In this document: positions 56,915 to 64,000 of the stretch, in pieces
Layout of the letters: the number at the start of each line of letters is the position of its first letter
How positions within the stretch are numbered: the first letter of the stretch is position 1
Source of the DNA: Cepaea nemoralis
Taxonomy: Eukaryota > Mollusca > Gastropoda > Stylommatophora > Helicidae
DNA: 64,000 bases
Direction: 5' to 3'
Assembly (NCBI GenBank): GCA_014155875.1
Contig: JACEFZ010011692.1
Location: 1 to 64,000, forward strand
Program-made: the position numbers and the translations under genes
The notes under the pieces: model-generated
What the model saw: the letters and a program-made list of their open reading frames with translations, nothing else
Databases searched by the model: none
What the model was told of the DNA's origin: nothing

Positions 56915-58012
56915 TTCAGCCATCTGTTCTCCTTGCCCGTATTGCATATCTCAGTTCAGTTCAGTATAAACGGGGGTTGGTTTAAAATTCAACCTCGTTC
57001 AACCTGCTTCGTCAGCGTTGAATGAGGCCGAATTTAATTTTTAATCTTCTCTATTTCCCCTATCCAAATGTGGGCACCAGCGGGATGTGCTAGAGCCATG
57101 CCGTTCCTTGGACCACTGTCAAGGCCGGGTAGTCAGTTTGTGGACGTGCCTGACTAGCGAGAGGTGCTCCAATGTCTGAGCCAATGTGTGGTCTCCTCGT
57201 GGTTTTGCGACCTCAAATATCCAAACTAGAATCAATTCTCTTCCACGCCACCTGATGCTTCCAGTGTAATGAAGTAAATATTTTGCACTTAGCAAACGTC
57301 GGAGATACAAAGTCGCCTGTAAACAACTCCTTGACAGTTTTCTCAGGAAACTGCTACCTGTCATTGTCTCATTTGTCTCGTTTATTCATTGCTAAGGACG
57401 GCAGCGGCAGGTAAGCAAGGAGAGGAAAGCTGTTATAAATATGTTTACCTCCCGTCGTCCGCTGGCAAAGATAAATCTGTTGACGTGTTAGCACTTGTTT
57501 GCCGTCAGTGAGGAGGTATTTACTTCATCACTGCTGCACTTTTATGTTTGACGTCTAGTTGTCATACCGCAGCGTCATTGGAGCGGACAACAAGCTGGCA
57601 GCAGGAGACAGGAAATTGAAATATTATGGGGACTTGAAACGGCATTAAAGTTTGGAGAGAACGATAACGGAGGGATATATAAGAGAAGAAGAGAAAATGG
57701 GTGCAGGATGTGGCAGATGAACTCCACAAGGGTGTATCCGACGCGCGACATCTTGCTTATGACCGAGAAGTTTTCCGGAAGGGTGTTGTTATGGGAGTGT
57801 AGTTCTGCGAAGGACATGTTACTGAATGAATGCATGAGGAGATAGACAGACTAACAGAGATAGACAGACATACTTACTGACGGGTTATCTGATTGAAAGA
57901 CTGACTAATAGATTGACTATCTCAGTGATTGACTGACTGATAAATATACTAAATTATAAGAACCTGTAAGGGCAGAATACAACACATCCTTACAAGGCCG
58001 GCTATGAATACA
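56915..58012. other. Unassigned unique DNA
   Basis: About 1.1 kb without a recognisable gene. An imperfect inverted repeat lies at about 56970-57033 (TTCAACCTCGTTCAAC against GTTGAATGAGGCCGAA). The last 170 bases are rich in GACTGA and GATAGACAGA words. Short open frames (57119-57364, 57575-57835) have no motif. Confidence 0.5.
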
Positions 58013-58251
58013 CCATGAAGATCATTTTCCAAAACATGAAGATCATTTCCCAAAACATGAAGATCATTTCCCAAAACATGAAGATCATTTCCCACAACAT
58101 GAATATAATTTCCCGAAACATAAATGTAGTTTTCCAAACCATGAATATAATTTCCCGAAACATAAATGTAGTTTTCCAAACCATGAATATCATTTCCCCA
58201 CACCATGAATATAATTTCCCAAAAGATTAATGTCATTTCCTAAAACATGAA
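58013..58251 (+). repeat. 20-bp minisatellite, passing into a 40-bp unit
   Basis: Four near-identical copies of AACATGAAGATCATTTCCCA, then alternating variants (ATGAATATAATTTCCCGAAA and CATAAATGTAGTTTTCCAAA) that together form a 40-bp unit. Confidence 0.93.
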
Positions 58252-58309
58252 TAAACCAAACACAATGTCGTTATCATAATCATCATAATAACCATCATGT
58301 GCACTGCCA

Positions 58310-60300
58310 ACTGTCTTTGGTGTTTATGTCTCTCCACAGATTTCTATCTTTGGTGTTCATGTCTCTCCACAGATCTCTATCTTTGGTGTTCCTGTCTCTC
58401 CACAGATCTCTATCATTGGTGTTCATGTCTCTCCACAGATCTCTATCTTTGGTGTTCCTGTCTCTCCACAGATCTCTATCTTTGGTGTTCATGTCTCTCC
58501 ACAGATCTCTATCTTCGGTGTTCATGTCTCTCCACAGATATCTATCTTTGGTGTTCATGTCTCTCAACAGATCTCTATCTTCGGTGTTCATGTCTCTCCA
58601 CAGATCTCTGTATTTGGTGTTCATGTCTCTCCACAGATCTCTATCATTGGTGTTCATGTCTCTCAACAGATCTCTATCTTCGGTGTTCATGTCTCTCCAC
58701 AGATCTCTATCTTCGGTGTTCATGTCTCTCCACAGATCTCTATCTTTGGTGTTCATGTCTCTCCACATATCTCTGTCTTTGGTGTTCATGTCTCTCCACA
58801 GATCTCTGTCTTTGGTGCTCATGTCTCTCCACAGATCTCTGTCTTTGGTGTTCATGTCTCTCCACAGATCTCTGTCTTTGGTGTTCCTGTCTCTCCACAG
58901 ATCTCTATCATTGGTGTTCATGTCTCTCCACATATCTCTATCTTTGGTGTTCATGTCTCTCCACAGATCTATATCTTTGGTGTTCATGTCTCTCCACAGA
59001 TCTCTGTCTTTGGTGTTCATGTCCCTCCACAGATCTCTATCTTTGGTGTTCCTGTCTCTCCACAGATCTCTATCATTGGTGTTCATGTCTCTCCACATAT
59101 CTCTATCTTTGGTGTTCATGTCTCTCCACAGATCTATATCTTTGGTGTTCATGTCTCTCCACAGATCTCTGTCTTTGGTGTTCATGTCCCTCCACAGATC
59201 TCTATCTTTGGTGTTCATGTCTCTCCACAGATCTCTGTCTTCGGTGTTCATGTCTCTCCACAGATCTCTGTCTTTGGTGTTCATATCTCTCCACAGATCT
59301 CTATCATTGGTGTTCATGTCTCTCCACAGATCTCTGTCTTTGGTGTTCATGTCTCTCCACATACCTCTGTCTTTGGTGTTCATGTCTCTCCACAGATCTC
59401 TGTCTTTGGTGTTCATGTCTCTCCACAGATCTCTGTCTTTGGTGTTCATGTCTCTCCACAGATCTCTTTCTTCTGTGTTCATATCTCTCCACAGATCTCT
59501 ATCATTGGTGTTCCTGTCTCTCCACAGATCTCTGTCTTTGGTGTTCATGTCTCTCCACAGATCTCTGTCTTTGGTGTTCCTGTCTCTCCACAGATCTCTA
59601 TCATTGGTGTTCATGTCTCTCCACATATCTCTATCTTTGGTGTTCATGTCTCTCCACAGATCTATATCTTTGGTGTTCATGTCTCTCCACAGATCTCTGT
59701 CTTTGGTGTTCATGTCCCTCCACAGATCTCTATCTTTGGTGTTCATGTCTCTCCACAGATCTCTGTCTTCGGTGTTCATGTCTCTCCACAGATCTCTGTC
59801 TTTGGTGTTCATATCTCTCCACAGATCTCTATCATTGGTGTTCATGTCTCTCCACAGATCTCTGTCTTTGGTGTTCATGTCTCTCCACATACCTCTGTCT
59901 TTGGTGTTCATGTCTCTCCACAGATCTCTGTCTTTGGTGTTCATGTCTCTCCACAGATCTCTGTCTTTGGTGTTCATGTCTCTCCACAGATCTCTTTCTT
60001 CTGTGTTCATATCTCTCCACAGATCTCTATCTTTGGTGTTCATGTCACTCCACAGATCTCTGTCTTTGGTGTTCATGTCTCTCCACGGATCTCTATCTTT
60101 GGTGTTCATGTCTCTCCACAGATATCTGCCTTTGTTGTTCATGTCTCTCCACATATATCTGTCTTTTGTGTTCATGTCTCTCCACAGATCTCTATCTTTG
60201 GTGTTCATGTCTCTCCACAGATCTTGGATCTTGGTGTTCATGTCTCTCCGCAGATCTCGGATCTTGGTCTTCATGTCTCTCCACACATCTAGGATTTTTG
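58310..60300 (+). repeat. 33-bp minisatellite, open in several frames
   Basis: About 60 copies of a 33-bp unit with CCACAGATCTCTATCTTTGG and TGTTCATGTCTCT. Because 33 is a multiple of three, frames stay open throughout: the minus strand (58295-60286) encodes an 11-residue repeat DLWRDMNTKDR, and two plus-strand frames are also open. A larger repeat of 528 bp (16 units) is visible: the blocks at 59304-59492 and 59832-60020 are equivalent. I treat it as non-coding, because several frames are open at once and changes include many Lys/Asn/Glu swaps. Confidence 0.95.
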
Positions 60301-60345
60301 TGTTGTAAGCGCCAAATAATACATGTGTGTTTATTTATGTTGTCT

Positions 60346-60357
60346 AGTGTGTCCTCT
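60346..60357. repeat. SINE target duplication, left copy
   Basis: AGTGTGTCCTCT, repeated at 60598-60609. Confidence 0.85.
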
Positions 60358-60597
60358 GCCGGTCTCTCTGGCTGAGGGGTTACAACACTTTCTCCGTAAT
60401 CCCGTTTATCACGCAGAGTCTCGTAGCGGGAGAGAACTGGGAGCGGTTTGACCCCCGCTGGTGACTTGCGGGATACTGAGCCGGCCGCTCAGAAAGCAAT
60501 GGCAAACTACTGAGCGTAATCTTGCCAAGAAATCAACAGACAGCTGAAAGATGCTGCTGTTGACAGCGATGTCCTGTAAAGGATATGAAAAAAAAGA
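60358..60597 (+). mobile_element. tRNA-derived SINE, full length
   Basis: 240 bp between 12-bp target duplications. The head carries an A box (TGGCTGAGGGG, near 60369) and a B box (GGTTTGACCCC, near 60447) in tRNA-like spacing, the internal promoter for RNA polymerase III. The body contains GCAATGGCAAACTACTGAGC and TCTTGCCAAGAAA, a segment type I recall from several SINE and LINE families, and the 3' end is an A-rich tail (ATGAAAAAAAAGAA). It inserted between two copies of a TAAGCGCCAA-containing direct repeat (60305-60345 and 60637-60680). Confidence 0.85.
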
Positions 60598-60654
60598 AGT
60601 GTGTCCTCTAGTCTCTACGTCTGTCTTCTATTTCTATAAGCGCCAAGTAATAGA

Positions 60655-60689
60655 CGAGTGTGTTTATTTATGTTCTGTCAATGTGTGTG

Positions 60690-60725
<36 letters not shown>

Positions 60726-61012
60726 TGTGTGTGTGTGTGTGTAGTGTGTGTTTATTTATGTTCTGTCAATGTGTGTGTAGTGTGTGTGTGTATGTGTGTG
60801 TAGTGTGTGTGTGTGTATTTATGTTCTGTCAATGTTGTCTGTCACATTTTATGTCATGCAATGCCAGTATGTGTAATGTATGTATGTGTGTGTGCGTATG
60901 TGTGATATGTTGAGTGTGTGTGTGTGTGTGTGTGTGTAGTGTGTTGTGCGTGAATATGTGTGCGTGCGTGCGTGCGTGCGTGCATGTGTGTGTGTGTGTG
61001 TGTGTGTGTGTT
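60655..61012 (+). repeat. GT-rich simple repeats and short minisatellite
   Basis: Interrupted GT runs. A TTTATTTATGTTCTGTCAAT block occurs three times (near 60664, 60750 and 60817). A GTGC run lies at about 60960-60983 and a pure GT run at about 60986-61010. Confidence 0.93.
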
Positions 61013-61494
61013 TTGGAGCTAATAAGTCTCATGGTCTATCAATGTTGCCCCAACAATGCCTACAACAAATTTCAATGAAATTCAACATCACATACAAACA
61101 ACCACAGGCCACGGAAGTTATAACAAAACAGTACACAAACAATCAGTGAGCTTATTATAGCTGATATGCTTGGAGACAAACGGGTTCAAGTCTCTTTCTG
61201 ACATTAAGTGACATAAGATATACTTGTTTATTATCATGTCCCAAACACAGCTGTAATCATATTTGTGCCTACTGGTAGTAGTGCAAAGTGTAGAGTACAC
61301 AGACAAACAGAAGTATACTCAATAGAGCAACATAAAAAACATGCGTCCTTACAAGATGTTGACAACCCCAGAAAAAAGACTCGAACCAAGAACAGGTGGG
61401 CAGACATATGAAGGGGAATAATTTGGGTGGTCGGCTGGCCAAATAACTGGGCAAACGTGCCACAGGGATGATCTGTCCTGTAGTCTGGGATTGT
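61013..61494. other. Unassigned unique DNA
   Basis: No gene recognised. Short frames on the minus strand have no motif. Confidence 0.5.
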
Positions 61495-61760
61495 AGAGTG
61501 TGTGTGTGGGTGTTTGTGTGGGTGTGCGTGGGTGTGTATGGGTGGGTGTGTGTGCTTGCGTACGTGCTCGAGCGTGTGTGTATGTGTGTGTTTGGGTTGT
61601 ATGGGTGGGTGCGTGCGTGTGAGTGTGTGTGTGTGTGCGGGTGTGGGTGTGTGCCGTGGTGTGTGTGGGTGTGTGCGTGCTTGTGTACGTGTGTGTGCGT
61701 GTGCGTATGTGTGTATGTATGTTTCTGTGTATGTGTGTTTGTATATATAGTAAGTACGTA
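61495..61760 (+). repeat. GT/GTGC-rich low-complexity stretch
   Basis: Dominated by GTGT, GGGT and GTGC words; the open frames here on both strands are by-products. Confidence 0.92.
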
Positions 61761-61777
61761 CACATACATGTTGTGTG

Positions 61778-61862
61778 TATGGATGGATGGGTGGATGGAT
61801 GGGCGGATGGATGGATGGATGGATGGATGGATGGATTGATGGATGGATGGATGGATGGATGT
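61778..61862 (+). repeat. (GGAT)n microsatellite
   Basis: About 20 GGAT units with a few interruptions (GGGTGGAT, GGGCGGAT, TTGATGGAT). Confidence 0.95.
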
Positions 61863-61865
61863 TTC

Positions 61866-62056
61866 ATAACTTTGTAATATGCATTGTTTATGTTCGCAGC
61901 ATTAATTTTACATTTGGTTTTTTTCTTTCTATGTAATTGTAACATGCACACCAGATAACTGGTGCATGAAAGATGAGTGGTTTGAAAAGCCGAATGTAAG
62001 ACGGGACTGCGTGAACAATTTGTGCCCATTTTAAAATAAATTCCGTTCGTTCGTTC
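61866..62056 (+). mobile_element. Retroelement 3' end with (GTTC)3 tail
   Basis: Homologous to 39247-39450 and to the reverse complement of 32941-33060. Ends in AAAATAAATTCC and GTTC repeats (62045-62056). Its 5' limit is unclear because it merges into the GGAT and GT repeats, which also precede the copy at 39247. Confidence 0.75.
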
Positions 62057-62079
62057 AACATTTCACGGATGAATGCTGT

Positions 62080-62180
62080 CCCAGTGACAGCTGCACGTAA
62101 TGATGTGTGTTTCTCCAACAACCAACACCTTGTTTATCACCAACATTCCAACGCTAGCCCAGTGACAGCTGCACGTAATG
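62080..62180 (+). repeat. 23-bp direct repeat, 78 bp apart
   Basis: A perfect 23-bp match (CCCAGTGACAGCTGCACGTA plus ATG) at 62080-62102 and 62158-62180. Confidence 0.9.
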
Positions 62181-62659
62181 TTGTAGACGGGTCTGGCAGA
62201 CTTAAACAGAAGCTCATATTACTTGAGTATTCAAGACATTAAAACATGCGAATTACTTGTGCGGATATGCTAATTTTTCGTACCATCAAAGTTTATTACT
62301 ACCGTCATCACGAAGTACCTTGCCGACTGGCGTTGGCGAGTATACTTCTCCACATCTTACAATGTCCAAGAGCATGTACCACTTCGTGTGTTGGCTGCCG
62401 TCCACGCCATGACACAAGCCCGCCAACAAGATTGTCTTACTCTCGTTCCAGTTCCTGAGACTTTCCAGTGTTTCGCCTCTCATAACGTGTCCTCAACATG
62501 GCAACTACCAGGCCTGACCTCTGTCATCATTTGTCACTGTGTCTTATACGCTTTCATAACATGACGTCTCAGGCTGGTCGTGAAGATAAGAGGTGAATAT
62601 TTGTATCGCCGTTTTTACATGTTTCGTTTTGTAATATTATCCAGTTTTATGCAGGATTT
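62181..62659. other. Unassigned unique DNA
   Basis: No gene or repeat recognised; short frames on both strands have no motif. Confidence 0.5.
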
Positions 62660-62854
62660 TACATAATCATCATCATCATATCTATCATCGTCGTTATCAT
62701 CACTATGATTATAACCATCATCATCATCATCATAACTATCATCACCAGTATCATCACTACCATCATCACTTATCATCACTTTTATCATTATCATTATATT
62801 TATCACCATGACCATTATCATCATAACAATCATCATAAACGTCATTATAATCAC

Positions 62855-62921
<67 letters not shown>

Positions 62922-62935
62922 GTCACCATCATCAC

Positions 62936-62994
<59 letters not shown>

Positions 62995-63405
62995 CCATCA
63001 TCATTATCATCATCTCTATCATCATCATCATCATCAACATCATCAACATAATCAACATTATCACCATCATCAACATCATCTTCACCATCATCACCATCAT
63101 AAACATCATCTTCACCAGCATCACCATCATCAACATCATGAACACCCCTCACCACTGTCACCATCATCATCAAAATCATCATCTCTATCATCAACATCAT
63201 CTTCACCGTCACCAACCTTATCATCATCATCACTACTGTCACCATCATCAACAACATCAACAACATCAACAACATCATCAGAACCATCATCAACATCATC
63301 ACCATCATCATCAATACCATTATCATCAACATCACTATCACCTCATCACCATCATCAACATCATCAGCACCAGCACCGCCATCATCGTCAGCATCATCAA
63401 ACATC
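62660..63405 (+). repeat. (ATC)n-rich trinucleotide repeat
   Basis: About 750 bp of ATC/CAT triplets with interruptions; the purest run is about 62847-62995. All frames give single-residue runs (His, Ile, Met, Asp), which are not genes. Confidence 0.97.
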
Positions 63406-64000
63406 TTAGTTGAGGGTGACAGAGTCGGGGAGCCTTGCTGCCCGGCAACTTTGTTCTGGCAACAGAAATGGTTCTGTTAGTTAGACTGATCAAACTGTGG
63501 TTCACTCACCACTCACTATGACTGAAGACCAGATGAAGCCGTTCTGTGGTTCTGTCAACTTTGCTTCACCTGGCGGTCCCCCCCCCCCCCCCCCCCCCCG
63601 TTCGGATGTCATGTGTTTGTGCAGGAATCCATGTGTCGGGCATGGGGGAGTCACTAGTAGACGGTGTGTTTGTGTGCCTTAGATTACGTCATGGCATGTC
63701 CACAACTAGGACAGTTTCCAGAAGACACAGTGACAGTCAGCCAACGGACGTGGAACAGGGAACAGCCTTGGTCAGGGAACAGCCTGGGTCAGGGAACAGC
63801 CTGAGCCAGGACTGGATCGAACAGATGCTGGGTTGTGGGCTTGTAATTTGTGGGTGGAACTGGTGGGGATACGTGAGCCCTCCTACAACACTCTGAACCT
63901 GTGTGGGTAGCAGTGTAGACATTGTACTTCATAAAAGGCATAACTACAACCCATGGCGGTAGCGAATGTGACTGATCAGACCAATTTGCGCTGTAAATGT
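63406..64000. other. Unique DNA with poly-C run and a 3 x 17-bp repeat
   Basis: Contains 22 consecutive C (63578-63599) and three 17-bp copies of AGGGAACAGCCTNGGTC (63757-63773, 63774-63790, 63791-63807). The plus-strand frame 63546-63896 spans the C run and has no recognisable domain; not supported as a gene. Confidence 0.6.

Noticed and set aside
58297..60375. 692- and 669-codon plus-strand frames over the 33-bp array
   Set aside because: Shadows of a period divisible by three; Cys/Ser/Leu- and Leu/Ser/Arg-rich repeats without any domain.
60358..60460. Real tRNA gene
   Set aside because: A and B boxes are present but the head does not fold as an intact tRNA by eye, and it is fused to a SINE body with target duplications.
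61349..62029. His-Thr-rich minus-strand frame and its counterpart at 39074-39472
   Set aside because: Antisense of GT and GGAT repeats joined to the antisense of a retroelement 3' end; similarity between the two reflects shared DNA, not a protein.
62615..63413. Poly-His, poly-Ile, poly-Met and poly-Asp frames
   Set aside because: Direct consequence of the ATC trinucleotide repeat in different frames.

Overview
The window looks like repeat-rich DNA of an invertebrate metazoan. A mollusc or another lophotrochozoan is my best guess. The basis is indirect: LTR retrotransposons with a Gmr1-like domain order, several non-LTR retroelements with microsatellite tails, a tRNA-derived SINE, a 28S rDNA-like fragment and very long satellite arrays. 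I found no host protein-coding gene, no tRNA or rRNA gene that could be intact, and no prokaryotic signal. Nearly every long open frame is either a broken retroelement protein or a by-product of tandem repetition.

Layout. 1-7808 is a decayed minus-strand Gmr1-like LTR element (called G1 here), whose 3' LTR runs off the left edge. 7809-8325 holds two non-LTR fragments: a reverse transcriptase scrap (minus) and half of an RNase H domain (plus). The RNase H half runs straight into a 50-bp satellite (satellite A, 8318-29238), and the monomer reads as the conserved C-terminal RNase H motif. A tandem LTR element (G3, LTR-internal-LTR-internal-LTR, 14267-24351) is inserted in that satellite with a 5-bp target duplication. 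29239-31945 holds the probable remainder of the RNase H host element, a 5'-truncated LINE copy (LINE-A) with a 13-bp target duplication, and a 22-bp satellite (B). 31951-40406 is a complete but disabled Gmr1-like element (G2, minus strand) with two LTRs and a 5-bp duplication. It carries two nested retroposed sequences, one of them containing 28S rDNA sequence.

41142-56164 is a 3 x 59-bp repeat followed by a 10-kb, 49-bp satellite (C) with a higher-order period of about 2.5-2.8 kb. Near its right end the array is split by a retroposon, which is itself split by a 3.8-kb LINE (LINE-B, minus). Both insertions have visible target duplications. 56363-60300 holds three further minisatellites (37, 20 and 33 bp). 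60358-64000 holds a SINE, GT-rich and ATC-rich simple repeats and one more microsatellite-tailed retroelement end.

How the parts relate. G1, G2 and G3 are related LTR families. All have TGTC...GACA ends and a Gag with two zinc knuckles, the first with unusual spacing, followed by an aspartic protease. G2 has integrase before reverse transcriptase, and G1 shows the same order. G3 has only Gag and protease, so it would need enzymes from a relative to move. The most interesting observation is that satellite A appears to have been born by tandem expansion inside the RNase H domain of a non-LTR retrotransposon. One technical warning: a 19-bp transposase adapter sequence is embedded in satellite A at 11714-11732, in a stretch with many one-base indels, so the copy number and exact sequence of that part should not be trusted.
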